The notes: generated from the sequence alone by a model not told the origin. Numbered from the stretch's first letter, positions 1-8,800 are shown. The stretch is DNA of 25,000 nucleotides from Prorocentrum cordatum (GCA_963575745.1 CAUYUJ010017868.1:15001-40000), one strand, 5' to 3'. Numbers and translations are program-made.

Positions 1-53
1 ACCTCCCCCCGCGCCTGGCTTCAGCCTTTGATCGGAAAGGTGACGCCACCCTG

Positions 54-1724
54 TTGCATGCGCTTGAACTGTTCACCTTTGTTTATCTGCAGGCAAAATG
101 TATTTCAGATCCTACGCCGAGGTCCTCGGGACACGACCCAGGTTCCATCAGCTTTGTGTACCAACTTTGCTCCGACTGTCTCTATGTGGGTCAAGGTTCC
201 ATGGTACGGCACTCTAGTGGGCACTCTTGTGGAGTTGGGCGCTTCCGTGAGCATTTACGAGGCCTCCGCTGTATCTCCAACGGGACCCCAACTAAGGAGC
301 GCAGTCGGTACCTCCTGCTGTCCCCTGGGTGCTCCTCTTGGCTCCTGATGCTCTTTCTCGCTGTTGTGCCCTCCTCCCAAGCCCACGCTCAGGAGAGCGC
401 GTTTATTGCCTACTCGCGACCCGCGGCTAACAACCTGAGTAATCCCCATCTTGGGCGTCTGCGGGCAAGGTACAGGGAGACGCCCAGAAGGCGCAGACAC
501 CGGTCCTGTAGGCGTCAGGCTCTACCTCATTGTGGCGCTCAAACTGTGCTAAACCAATCTTGGTATGAACGACGTATGGCGTCTCTCTGCACTAGGTATA
601 TGGGCTTCTCTAGGTACCTCGCGGGCCGACATAAGTGGCAACATTTTCTCCAACACAAATACGGTGATCTCTATGACCGCCTCCTCCAACAGTGGACTTC
701 GCAAGGTTTGGGCTACGGGCCCCTCGACATCCTGGGAACGGGTCAGACGGTCCTTATGATGAAATGGATCTCTGTGAACCCCCACGCTATTCCTTGGGAG
801 TGCATCTGTCGGGGCCGACGACATGGTTCCGACTGCCTGTCTCATGTGCGTCAGTTTACAACTCTGTATCCCCATTGGATGGATCGGATAAGGATTCGAT
901 CGTCGCTGAAGGCCTACCTCAACAATCTGCGACTGCCCGCCCCTGTGCCGACGGTGATCGAAGTGCCTCACAGCTCGGAGGTAGCAGCTGTGCGCGGCTG
1001 GCTGGCCAACACGGTCCAGCAAGCCCGACCTACCAGGCCAGCTTGGGCCACGTGGGCCGCCAAGTCAGCACGGATTTTGGTCCAGACAACGCCGTGCATT
1101 CGAGGAGGTATGTGCGACATTGCTCGCACTTTTCGTACCATGCAGTCTGACCAGCTTGCCTCTCTCACTTTAGATGACTTCAAACGCGCCGCCAGAGGCG
1201 ACGACATGGAACGAATCCCCGTGAACGGCCGCATTCCCCTTCTCACTCCGACCTCCTCAAGCGCCCGTACGAAGGACACCCGAGCCTCTTGTGACAAACG
1301 GCTAGCCTCTCAAGGCCTGGAAAGGACCCAGTTCTCCCCTTTTCGACGGCCTCCTCCACGGCCCACCCCTGAAGGACCCCAAGACGAAGGACCCTACCGA
1401 CACTTGACTGCAGCACGAAGGAAGTTTGAGGAACGGGCCTATAAGGCTCGCCAGGCTTGCACGTTTACGGTGGAAGATAAAGAGCCGAACGCTGTGGAAA
1501 GTCTCTGGGATTTATCATCTGGCTCGGCGGCTTGCTATGATCGCTCGAGCTCCTACACGGTGGAGGGTAATCAATACCCCTGCGTTGGCTGTGGTTTCTT
1601 GGTATCGGTTACTATACGATTACACCATCCCCAAGGGCATGCGATCACCTGGGGAGGGCCCTCTAAACCAATCCCACATTCCATACATCTACCCAACGGT
1701 CAAGCTGAAGTGCTGGTGCGGTGA
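54..1724 (+). CDS. Unrecognised long open frame upstream of an RT-like domain (decayed retroelement?)
   Basis: This frame is open for 556 codons and I do not recognise its product. Residues about 95-112 form a hydrophobic stretch (WLLMLFLAVVPSSQAHA) that resembles a signal or membrane segment, and several Cys/His residues precede it (CSDC, HSCG, LRC). The middle part, around residues 190-400, has the balanced composition of a real protein, for example KYGDLYDRLLQQW and ASLTLDDFKRAARGDD. Its last ~100 codons overlap the neighbouring frame that carries the RT-like domain. There, YIYPTVKLKCW in the other frame reads more like protein than this one, so a frameshift probably lies between about 1520 and 1690. 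It may be the N-terminal part of the same retroelement protein. The start codon is arbitrary, because the sequence may continue to the left of the window. Confidence 0.35.
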   Translation: MHALELFTFVYLQAKCISDPTPRSSGHDPGSISFVYQLCSDCLYVGQGSMVRHSSGHSCGVGRFREHLRGLRCISNGTPTKERSRYLLLSPGCSSWLLMLFLAVVPSSQAHAQESAFIAYSRPAANNLSNPHLGRLRARYRETPRRRRHRSCRRQALPHCGAQTVLNQSWYERRMASLCTRYMGFSRYLAGRHKWQHFLQHKYGDLYDRLLQQWTSQGLGYGPLDILGTGQTVLMMKWISVNPHAIPWECICRGRRHGSDCLSHVRQFTTLYPHWMDRIRIRSSLKAYLNNLRLPAPVPTVIEVPHSSEVAAVRGWLANTVQQARPTRPAWATWAAKSARILVQTTPCIRGGMCDIARTFRTMQSDQLASLTLDDFKRAARGDDMERIPVNGRIPLLTPTSSSARTKDTRASCDKRLASQGLERTQFSPFRRPPPRPTPEGPQDEGPYRHLTAARRKFEERAYKARQACTFTVEDKEPNAVESLWDLSSGSAACYDRSSSYTVEGNQYPCVGCGFLVSVTIRLHHPQGHAITWGGPSKPIPHSIHLPNGQAEVLVR

Positions 1725-3018
1725 GTTTAAGACCCCACCTGACGGCCGACATCGGTGCTCCAAGCCACAACACAGCTGCTTTCGGAACATATGCAGCTTC
1801 GTGTGTTTACCATCCCGTGCGCTGTACCGTTCGATCAGCCGTGCCTTTACTTTCCTCTCCAACCAGTTCAATCCAGGATGGCCCTTTCTCTCTCTCGACA
1901 CGGCCGTGCCCAGTGTGCTGGACCAATGCTGTCATCTGGTCTCGGCACCGACAGTTGGTCCACCTTTGTGCAGAGGCTGTTTGCAGCCAATGCAGCTCCC
2001 TGGCGTCCTGGTTGGGGACGCAGGACAGGCATGCGCAGCTATCGATGTGTCACGAATCCAGGACTGCCTGGACAGGCTGTTCTCAAAAGTTGAGGCCCAT
2101 CGGTGTATCACTGTGCTCCGCACACAACGCTCCCACGCTTACTTTGGAGGCCATATCAATCAACGCCTGTGGGGCCGCGCGGTCTGGACGGTACGCAGCC
2201 TTCGGAGGGCCTTGGAAGGTTTCTTGGATATGCGGTTATGCTTGGTTGGTGGGCTCGTGATGCAACAGCTTCAAGGGATCCCCATGAGTGGCCCACTCAG
2301 TGGCTCCATTCTACATGCGGTCCTCAGCGACCCAGAGTATCAGATGGACGCCCGCTATCCAGGAAGACGTAGTACTATTCTCACTGGCAGGTATGTCGGC
2401 GACATCTTTTTAGCTTCAAAAGTATGCTGTACCAAATGTGTGCGACGACTGGTCTACTCGGTCTATGGGTCAACGGTCTCATTTGATTTTACGGGCCCCA
2501 CCATTGTTGATGACACTGTCATGGCCCCCTATCTCGAAACAGTTTTCTTCTTTACTATCCACAAGGTCCCCCCTTGGGTCATGCACAAGAATGGGACATA
2601 TGCTATTTCGGGAGACAGCTCCAAGCTAGCCAAACAATCACTACTGCCCTATATGGGCTCCTTCCCACCTACTCTCCGAAAGCAACAACGCGCTGAACTT
2701 CGTGGGCGCATACGAAGGTGGGAGAACCTCCGAATCGGTAACAACAACTGGCTGGTGCTAATTTGCTGCGATCTTCTGGTTATGTTCCGACTTGGCGATT
2801 CCCAACCACACATTCGACGGACCTGGAGAGGCCTTATTCCACCCTCTCCTCGACTGGAAATTGCGGAAAATGCGATCCGACTTGCGATGCTCACATGTTG
2901 TTCTCTTATAGCCTCACCCAATACCCTTGCAGCCCTTTTCTCTCAGAGCTTGGAGGGCCCTTCGAGTTACGACGGCAGCCCGCCCCCACCGAAGTCTGCG
3001 TCCTACCGACCCTGTGCG
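1624..3018 (+). pseudogene. Reverse-transcriptase-like domain with a degenerate YVGD active site
   Basis: The domain sits in a frame open from 1426 to 3912. A Cys-rich lead-in (CWCGEF, HRCSKPQHSC) is followed by YRSISRAFTFL. Motif A is probably GDAGQAC, with its Asp at 2017-2019. Motif B is QGIPMSGPLSGSI at 2272-2310. Motif C is RYVGDIFLAS at 2389-2418. The usual YxDD box would need two Asp residues, and here the first is Gly (codon 2398-2400), so polymerase activity is doubtful. A CCTKC pair follows, then a thumb-like stretch (LPYMGSFPPTLRKQQRAEL) and RIRRWENL. Known: this A-B-C order and spacing is typical of retroelement RTs. Inferred: a degenerate, non-copia RT of a family I cannot name. 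No endonuclease, RNase H or integrase is visible beside it. Confidence 0.6.
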
Positions 3019-4632
3019 ATGTTCTCGTCCTGGAAGAAGGGCGGGGGCAAGGGCCTCGGGCAGCAGAACCGCCAAGGAGGCCCCTACGCGCCCCGCTACA
3101 ACCAGCAATGGTCACGAGGTGGGTCTGGCCCCACCAACTACGCCTCCTTCAGAAGCAATAGCGGCGGTGGCTACAGCAGCATGCTCGGCCATATGACCTC
3201 CGTTATGGACAACATCGCCGCCCTCGGGGAGCTCGCGCGCGTGGGCAATGCGCTGGCCCAGTCTCAGCAGCATCCGACGGTGCCGACCCCAGGGGCGTCG
3301 GGCGGGACCTCTCTATCACCACCAGCTGTTCCCGTGCAGACTACTGGCGTCTCTACGACCTCGGAACCAGCCCGTGAGCTTGTCGGTGCGCTCACGGATG
3401 TACTCCGATCCAGCGTTCCTGGAGACACCCGACTGCAGCAGACGGTGGGCCGCTTACACAGCCTGGTTGGCTCCACCCCTGGGTCAGGCACTTCGACTAC
3501 CCCTACGGCGACAGGCTCAACGGCGGCACAGGCCGACACCTCCATAGCCAGCCATCCCGTCATCCAGAAGCTCCAGAACAACATGGCGAACCTGCAGACC
3601 ACCGCCGAGTCTCATGGCCAGCAGATCGGCAGGATTAACAACACCCTGGCCAGTGCAGCTGAGGACTCAAGGGCGACTCGCCAGTTGATGGAACGGATGC
3701 TCGGCATGCCTCGACCTACACCCCAGGCAGGACCACCTCTCACCCCGCCCAGAGCGGGCCCACAACCATCGACCATCGACTCCAGCAGCGACCACACCGA
3801 CCACACCGACACCTATAGCTGGGACCCCCATTCTACTAACGACTGGCGGGGGTCGTGCGGCTCCTGCCCCATCAACCCTATTCAAGACCCAGATGACCAC
3901 GGCGGATCATGATCATGCGTTGAGTATATTGGGCATCAGCGGTGGGCGCCAAAACCTGGTTCAGCTCTCCCAGGAGATCGCGTCTGCCGAGGGCGCCCCG
4001 ATGCCTTTCAGCGAATGGTGGTCTCAGATTCAGCGGTGCAAGGGATTATCGCAGTGGCAGACGAAGCTTCAGAGTTTGGGAATGCCGGCCACCGACACTC
4101 ACTGAACAAGCAGTTTCACAAAGGTCGGACAGAGCATGTCTGCCCGTATGCTGTGTGACGGAACATGGGGTGCCACGGATCTCCCAAACATTGTCATCGG
4201 CTGAGCAACAGATCATCCAGCTGCTTCGTGGTTGGTGGCCGCAGATCCTACAGAACACATCTGGCCACTTGTTCGTTTCCTATTAACTTTCATCCCGATA
4301 ATCGTGGCTGCATGGACGGCGTATCAGACTTGTATATTCGTTGGGTTTGCTCGGACCTCAGCCGAGAGCATGCTCACCTTTTGCGATCCAAAAGGACTGT
4401 GACTATACTTCCGCTGGTTGGCAGTCGTCTTTTGCGTCAACTGATTTTCCCTGAGATTGGTGGGTGTTTTCAGACTGCCGCAAAACTGTTCGGAGGTCGT
4501 CATCCCAACACGTTTGCCTCTTCCTCATCAATACGGGCAGATACACAACCCACGGTGGGAGAGACGTGGGCGTGGTTTGCCGCAGTTGCCCAACCCATTC
4601 TGATCGGGGTCTGTGCCTGGTTAGGCCACTAG
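3019..4632 (+). pseudogene. Broken ORF: basic Gly-rich start, helical middle, membrane segments (Gag-like?)
   Basis: An internal ATG at 3019, in frame with the RT-like domain, begins MFSSWKKGGGKGLGQQ. A Gly/Arg/Asn-rich stretch follows, then helical parts (SVMDNIAALGELARVGNALA; VIQKLQNNMANLQTTAESHG) separated by Thr/Pro/Gly linkers. This frame ends with TGA at 3910-3912. Reading continues at +1 (SILGISGGRQNLVQLSQEI, FSEWWSQIQRCKGLSQW) to a TGA at 4103-4105 and another at 4202-4204. The same frame then encodes RFLLTFIPIIVAAW, CIFVGF and RWLAVVFCV up to a TGA near 4440. Another frame picks up LIFPEIGGCFQ and ends with the hydrophobic FAAVAQPILIGVCAWL before a stop at 4632. I read it as one protein broken by at least two frame changes and several nonsense codons. 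The nucleic-acid-binding start suggests a Gag-like role, but the membrane segments are odd for that. Function is unknown. Confidence 0.5.
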
Positions 4633-5383
4633 TGATAATGATTGTGATATCAGTGTTGCTACAGTTAACTGCATCCGTGATGGCTTGAGAATGCTCTTGA
4701 GCCTGATGCAGCGGTTTCTTTAGCATCCCAACCCTTTTCACTTTGGTCGGGATGTGTGTGTGCGTGTGCCTTTTCAATCATTTCAATGACCTCTGATGCA
4801 ATTTCAGCACACACAGGCTTCTAGGTTTGTGAATTCTCATCGGACAGTAGCTCGGAACCTGTATGCTCTGACTCTTTTGGTTTCATGTCTCGGGCCGTCT
4901 GCGTTGGGTAATCCGCGCGTCGACGTCTTTGGGACTCTTGGGATCCTGCTGGTGTGCCAGTGCAGGTTCTCTGTCTTCCTCTTCCTCTCTCCCCTGCTTG
5001 TTCTCTTCTTCGCTTCCGTCCTCTCGCCTCCTGGCCGTGCCCCTGCTCGCTCGCTCCCCTCGCCTGCGCCTCCTGCCTGCGATCCTACCAGACAGCCGCC
5101 GTCTGGGTTTTCACATGGCAGCCTTTCTGTTCAAAGCCTCCGAGCGGGGGGTTTAGGAGCTCGCTCAAGGCCGAAAGGCCGCAAATACGTATTGGCTCCT
5201 CGCTCGGCTGCGCGTGTGACAAGATCGCCTGCGCTTGGGGCTTGTGACAAAGATTGTTACCTCGTGCTTGATTGTCTACGCCTACGGCGATTGAGGCTTC
5301 GCCTCTCCTGGCACTCTACCGTGGTGACGTCTTGGGAGCTCGTCTGCAGTGGCCTGGTTATCTTGATAACGACAACTCATCCA
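4633..5383. other. Noncoding stretch with pyrimidine-rich patch and small perfect hairpins
   Basis: I see no convincing gene here. About 4965-5090 is rich in C and T on the + strand, and the open frames across it are low-complexity. Three short perfect hairpins lie at 5169-5180 (GGCC stem, GAAA loop), 5279-5289 (CGCC stem, TAC loop) and 5293-5305 (GAGGC stem, TTC loop). Confidence 0.5.
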
Positions 5384-5385
5384 AG

Positions 5386-5417
<32 letters not shown>

Positions 5418-5600
5418 TGTGTATGTGTGCGCGCATATGATGTGGTGTGACGCGGTGCAGCGTGGTGGTGGTGGGTGGGGTAGTGGGGTGGTGGTGGCGG
5501 TGCGCGGTGGTGGTGCGCGTGCGTGCGTGCGTGCGTGCGTTGGTGGGTGGAAGTGGCGGTGGGCAGGGCGGGGCGCGGTGCGGTGGTGGCGGGCGGATGG
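5384..5600. repeat. Alternating purine-pyrimidine TG/TGCG microsatellites and GGT-rich DNA
   Basis: TG dinucleotides run into TGCG tetranucleotides at about 5386-5422, ending in a GTATGTGTGCGCGCATATG-type stretch. A second GCGT run lies at about 5516-5540. GGT/GTG-rich sequence fills the rest. Long ORFs here, on either strand, are repeat artefacts. Alternating purine-pyrimidine DNA of this type can adopt Z-form. Confidence 0.85.
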
Positions 5601-5667
5601 GCGCGCGAGAAAGAGGCACGCGCTGGGGCGAGAACGCCATCCTGAACGACTGAAGCAAAACACCGAT

Positions 5668-5773
5668 CCGAAAATGAGGCCCACGCTGCAGCGGGAGCAC
5701 GATTCGGAACGAGCGGAAGCCCGAAAATGAGGCCGGCGCCTCAGCGAGAGCAGCATTTTGAAAATTATCCCGG
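5668..5773. repeat. Two-copy ~53-bp direct repeat
   Basis: CCGAAAATGAGGCC occurs at 5668-5681 and again at 5721-5734. The similarity continues downstream: a CAGCGGGAGCACGATT-like segment matches CAGCGAGAGCAGCATT. The copies are 53 bp apart and diverged. They lie just before the larger tandem array. Confidence 0.6.
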
Positions 5774-5842
5774 CGAAGGACCCAACCATATGCAGTTGTG
5801 GGTACCGTAATTGTGAAAATCTTCTTCGGTGAAACCCCCTAT

Positions 5843-6660
5843 GGGGCCACGAAGCGCTGCACTGGGTGGGGGGGAACGCTGTTCTGGGTGAGTGGTGTGT
5901 CAAGTAAGGTTTCCGGGACGCATGCGGACGGTCCCACTGGGGGCTTCGGTGGAGCTCCCTATGGGGCCACGAAACGCTGTACTGGGTAAATGAAAATGCC
6001 AAATTGGGCTTCCGGGACGCATGCGGACGGTCCCACTGGAGGCTTCGGTGGAACTCCCTATGGGGCCACGAAACGCTGTACTCGGTGGGTGAAAATGCCA
6101 AATTGGGCTTCCGGGACGCATGCGGACAGTCCCACTGGAGGCTTCGGTGGAGCTCACTAAGGGGCCACGAAACGCTGTATTGGGTCGGTGAAAATGCCAC
6201 GTTGGGTTTTCGGACGCATGCGGACGGTGGCGCTGGGGCCTTCGGTGGAGTTCCCTACGGGGCCGCGAAATTCTGGACTGGGTGGGTGAAAGTGCCACAA
6301 TGGGTGTTTCGGGACGCTTGCGGACGGTCCCACCGGAGCCTTCGGTGGAGCTCCCTGTGGGGCCACGAAACGATGCACTGGGTGGGTGAAAATGCCACCA
6401 GTGGGTGTGCGGGACGCATGCGGACGGTGGCACTGGGGCCTTCGGTGGAGCTCCCTGCGGGGCTACGAAACGCTGTAACGGGTGGGTGAAAATGCCAAAT
6501 TGGGTGTTTCAGGACGCACTCGGACGGTCCCACTGGGGGCTTCGGAGGAGCTCCCTATGGGGCCACGGAGCGCTGTGCTGAGTGGGGGGGACGCATGTGG
6601 ACGGTAGCACTGTGACCTTCGGTGGGGCTCCCTATGGGGCCACGAAACGCTGTACTGAGT
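5843..6660. repeat. Tandem array of nine ~99-100 bp units
   Basis: The anchor GGGGCCACGAA (or a close variant) begins at 5843, 5963, 6062, 6161, 6259, 6359, 6459, 6559 and 6636. Spacings are 120, 99, 99, 98, 100, 100, 100 and 77 bp. Each unit holds CGCTGTACTGGGTGGGTGAA, a GCCAAATTGGG-like box, GGACGCATGCGGACGGT and CTTCGGTGGAGCTCCCT. The first unit is expanded, the eighth is shortened, and the ninth is cut off by a GAG tract. Because the period is close to a multiple of three, long reading frames persist on both strands. The minus-strand frame repeats a ~33-residue peptide (FRGPIGSSTEASSGT). I treat these as repeat artefacts, because unit lengths of 98, 100 and 77 break the frame. Confidence 0.9.
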
Positions 6661-7020
6661 GGGGGGGAGGAGGAGAAGGAGGATGAGGAGGAGGAGGAGG
6701 AAGAGAAGGAGGGGGAGAGGGAGGGGGAGGGGGAGGGGGATCGGGATGGGGAGGAGGAGGAGGAGGAGGAGGAGAGGAGGAGGGGAGGAGGAGGGAGGAG
6801 GAGGAGGGAGGAGGAGGAGGAGGAGGAGGAGGGAGGAGAGGGGGAGGAGGAGGAGGAGGAGAGGAGGAGGAGGAGGAGGAGGAGGAGGAGGAGGAAGAGG
6901 AGGGGGAGGAGGAGGAAGACGAGGACGAGGAGGAGGAGGAGGAGAAGGAGGAGGAGAAGAAGGAGAAGCAGGAGGATGATGATGATGAGGAGGAGGAGGG
7001 GGAGGGGGAGGGGGAGAGGG
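6660..7020 (+). repeat. ~360-bp GAG/GGA polypurine tract
   Basis: The + strand is almost purely A and G, built from GAG, GGA and GGGGAG units, with a small GATGAT patch near 6976. Translations are poly-Glu, poly-Arg or Pro-rich and are not genes. On the minus strand it is a long polypyrimidine tract just past the last transporter exon seen. Confidence 0.95.
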
Positions 7021-7030
7021 TAAAGTGCTA

Positions 7031-7045
7031 CTTGAACAGCTTCCC
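7031..7045 (-). CDS. Short transporter exon fragment (GKLFK)
   Basis: After the GA-AG intron the minus strand reads GGG AAG CTG TTC AAG and then TAG. Transporters of this family continue TFQ(D/E)KLFK at this point, so joining TFQ to GKLFK keeps the family motif. The TAG may be the true end of a broken gene, or part of a GTAGCA splice donor (GT at 7031-7030). The remaining ~130 residues expected for the family, including the last membrane helices, were not found before the GAG tract or in the tandem array to the left. Confidence 0.45.
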
Positions 7046-7247
7046 CTTAGCGGACGGAGCATCGGCACACACATCGACTGTCGGAGCTCCGCGAGGACTT
7101 CCTGGATCGCCGCTGGGGCCCCCTGGTGGCGCCTCCGGCGCCGCCCCTGGCGCGCTCCGCGCGCCAGGGAGTGGGGGCCACAGCCGATGCAGTAAATCCG
7201 AGGGTGGAGCTCCGAAAATGTGTGTACGGCACTTTCTTATTCCACTC
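7046..7247 (-). mobile_element. Introner-like 202-bp GA-AG intron with inverted-repeat arms
   Basis: On the minus strand the intron starts GAGTGGAATAAG after CAG and ends GCTAAG before GGG, so both exon junctions read AG|G. Inverted arms lie at about 7057-7118 and 7188-7236; each contains GGAGCTCCGA next to a TGTGTGT patch. Between them is a perfect 11-bp stem, CCCTGGCGCGC, with a TCC loop (7145-7169), beside a GGCGCC-TCC-GGCGCC hairpin. AG|G junctions, non-GT donors and inverted-repeat introners are known in dinoflagellates. That this intron is such an element is inferred from its structure and from its relatives at 7.8-8.43 and 8.82-8.99 kb. Confidence 0.6.
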
Positions 7248-7709
7248 CTGGAACGTGGAGGTGAAGCCGTCAAGGCCCAAGAAGACCAGCAGCAACAACA
7301 AGCCGTGTGCGCTCGTGCCCGCCGAGTGTTTGGCCTTGATGTTGCCGGTCATGAGGAACTCGGTTACGCCGCCGGTCACGGCCGCGGCAACGGCCCAATC
7401 GGTGAAGCCGTAGCGCTTCTGGGAAATGATGATGCCCCAGATCATCACTGGCATCATCTTAAAACTCTTGCCCAGCATCTGCACGGGGAAGGCCACGTAC
7501 TTGAGGGCCTCGTACTGGCACCACGTCGCGCCGACGTTGGACAGGGAGATCGCGCAGTACTTCCAGAGCGGCGCCTGGTTCTTGACCTCCTCCGCCTTGG
7601 CGACCAGCATGCCCATCGCGAAGGTGACCGCCACCAGGCGGTTGCACATCACCAGGAACACGGAGACCTTGAAGAGGTCCTGGCCGTAGGGCTCCGACAT
7701 GATGCGTTC
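7248..7709 (-). CDS. Nucleotide-sugar/PAPS transporter fragment, SLC35B2-like (internal exon)
   Basis: The exon encodes 154 residues with at least five hydrophobic helices, for example SVFLVMCNRLVAVTFAMGML, WAVAAAVTGGVTEFLM and HGLLLLLVFLGLDGFTS. Family signatures are QERIMSEPYG near the start, then WCQYEALKYVAFPVQ and GKSFKMMPVM. The WCQYEALK(F/Y)V block is characteristic of Golgi PAPS transporters (SLC35B2/PAPST1), which move 3'-phosphoadenosine 5'-phosphosulfate into the lumen for sulfation. Other UAA-type nucleotide-sugar transporters remain possible. The 5' boundary is set by CTGCAG|GAA at 7710; upstream SCGLLQ in the same frame could also be coding, since homologues have (W)GVLQE. The exon ends at CAG (7248) before a GA-AG intron. 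The family is usually ~330-430 residues, so this is about a third to a half of the protein. Upstream exons were not identified. Confidence 0.8.
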
Positions 7710-8054
7710 CTGCAGGAGCCCGCAAGAGAATAATGACAAAAACCGTATGAGCCCGCAGGAGAAGAATAGCCTCACATAAGACAGACCAGCATCAATAGAA
7801 ACTCTCAGAGGCCCGCGCGGATGTCTGAGATCGGAGCTGGACACCTCGAGAAAGACAAGTGTCATGTTGGGGGGAAAAGGGTTGGGAAGACACAGGGCAC
7901 GAATGTGTAAGACACACCCTCAACATACTCGATAATATGGATGATCTGATCGTTTCGCCCATCCGATGCGTGTCTTCTTGGCACCCACCCCTGGCGCGGC
8001 GGAGCGCGCCTTGGCCGGCGCCAGAGGCGCCGCCGGTGAGGCCCGGGCGCTGGA

Positions 8055-8280
8055 CGAGGAGGAAAAGGGCGGGGAGCATGAGCAGGAGGAAACAGGGAAG
8101 GGGAGGGAGGGACGGAGGAATGAGGGAGGAGGACGAGGAGGAGGAGGAGGAGGAAGAGGAGGAAAGCGGAGGAGGAGGAGGAGGAGGAAGAGGAGGAGGA
8201 GGAGGAGGAGGAAGGCGAACGAGGACGGGGAGGAGGACGGGGAGGAGGAGGAAGGAGGAGGAAGGAGGAGGAGGAGAACG
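8055..8280 (+). repeat. GAG/GGA polypurine tract
   Basis: Purine-rich GAG/GGA repeats on the + strand, interrupted by AACGAGGACGGGGAGG-like units. Poly-Glu or poly-Arg translations are artefacts. Confidence 0.9.
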
Positions 8281-8385
8281 CTGACGCTGGCGACGACGCT
8301 GACGACGCTGGCGACGACGCTGACGACGCTGACGACGCTGACGACGACGACGACGACGAAGACGACGACGACGACGATCCGAGAG
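8281..8385 (+). repeat. GAC/GCTGAC minisatellite
   Basis: Units of GACGACGCTGGC and GACGACGCT grade into pure GAC triplets near 8340-8380. The change from mixed units to pure triplets suggests local slippage. Confidence 0.9.
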
Positions 8386-8504
8386 AAGTCCGCGCGGACC
8401 TCCAAAAGCCTATGCCTGTGCAAGTTTTCCTCCTCTGGCGCAGACCACCAGGCACACGGTGCACCGAGGAGTGCGCCAGGTGGCGGGGCTGAAGCCGGCT
8501 GCCC

Positions 8505-8800
8505 CCCTCGATCCTCGACCCTCCTCCCCTCCTCGATCCTCGATCCTCCCCTCCTCGATCCTCGATCCTCCCCTCCTCGATCCTCGATCCTCGATCCTCA
8601 CCTCCTCGACCCTCGATCCTCGATCCTCCCCTTCTCCCCTCCTAGATCCTCGACCCTCCCCTCATCGATCCTCGGCCCTCGATCCTCCACCCCTGGATCC
8701 TCGATCCCCCCCTCGATCCTCGGTCTTCGATCCTCCCCTCCCCTCCTCCATTCTTGACCCTCGATCCTCCCATCCCCTCCCCCATCCTCCTCCCTCCGTC
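8505..8800. repeat. CTCGATCCTC minisatellite
   Basis: Tandem, imperfect CTCGATC/CTCGACC heptamers mixed with CTCCCCTC and CTCCTC spacers. The overall period varies between about 7 and 25 bp. It sits between two of the inverted-repeat elements. Open frames across it are repetitive and are not credible genes. Confidence 0.9.

Larger units (their letters stand above)
7797..8425. repeat. Diverged inverted-repeat element expanded by simple repeats
   Basis: The left arm at about 7797-7840, read on the minus strand, contains CAGACATCCGCGCGGGCCTC. It matches the right arm at 8376-8425, which contains GAAGTCCGCGCGGACCTCC. A hairpin-forming core, CCCTGGCGCGGCGGAGCGCG, lies near 7986-8010. This is the same plan as the 7.05-7.24 kb intron. 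The space between core and right arm is filled by GAG-type (about 8055-8280) and GAC-type (about 8281-8380) repeats. It lies upstream of the transporter exon and may be part of an adjoining intron. Confidence 0.5.

Noticed and set aside
5161-5183. Spliced-leader relict (CTCAAG near 5163)
   Set aside because: Only the last few bases resemble the dinoflagellate leader. The preceding CCATTTTGG part is absent, and no other place in the window has it.
5358-6200. 280-codon minus-strand open frame with a repeated ~33-residue peptide
   Set aside because: It runs through GT-rich microsatellites and the satellite array. Its repeats come from a near-multiple-of-three unit length, and other units shift the frame.
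5843-6660. CRISPR-like array
   Set aside because: The units are contiguous ~100-bp tandem repeats without constant short repeats and unique spacers, in a eukaryotic context with no cas genes.
6622-7023. Glu/Arg-rich open frames resembling acidic nuclear proteins
   Set aside because: They are direct translations of GAG/GGA repeats, with no unique sequence.
8505-8800. Long frames across the GATCCTC minisatellite
   Set aside because: The peptides are repetitive (Arg-Ile-Glu-Asp or Ser-Ser-Ile-Leu type) and follow the DNA repeat.
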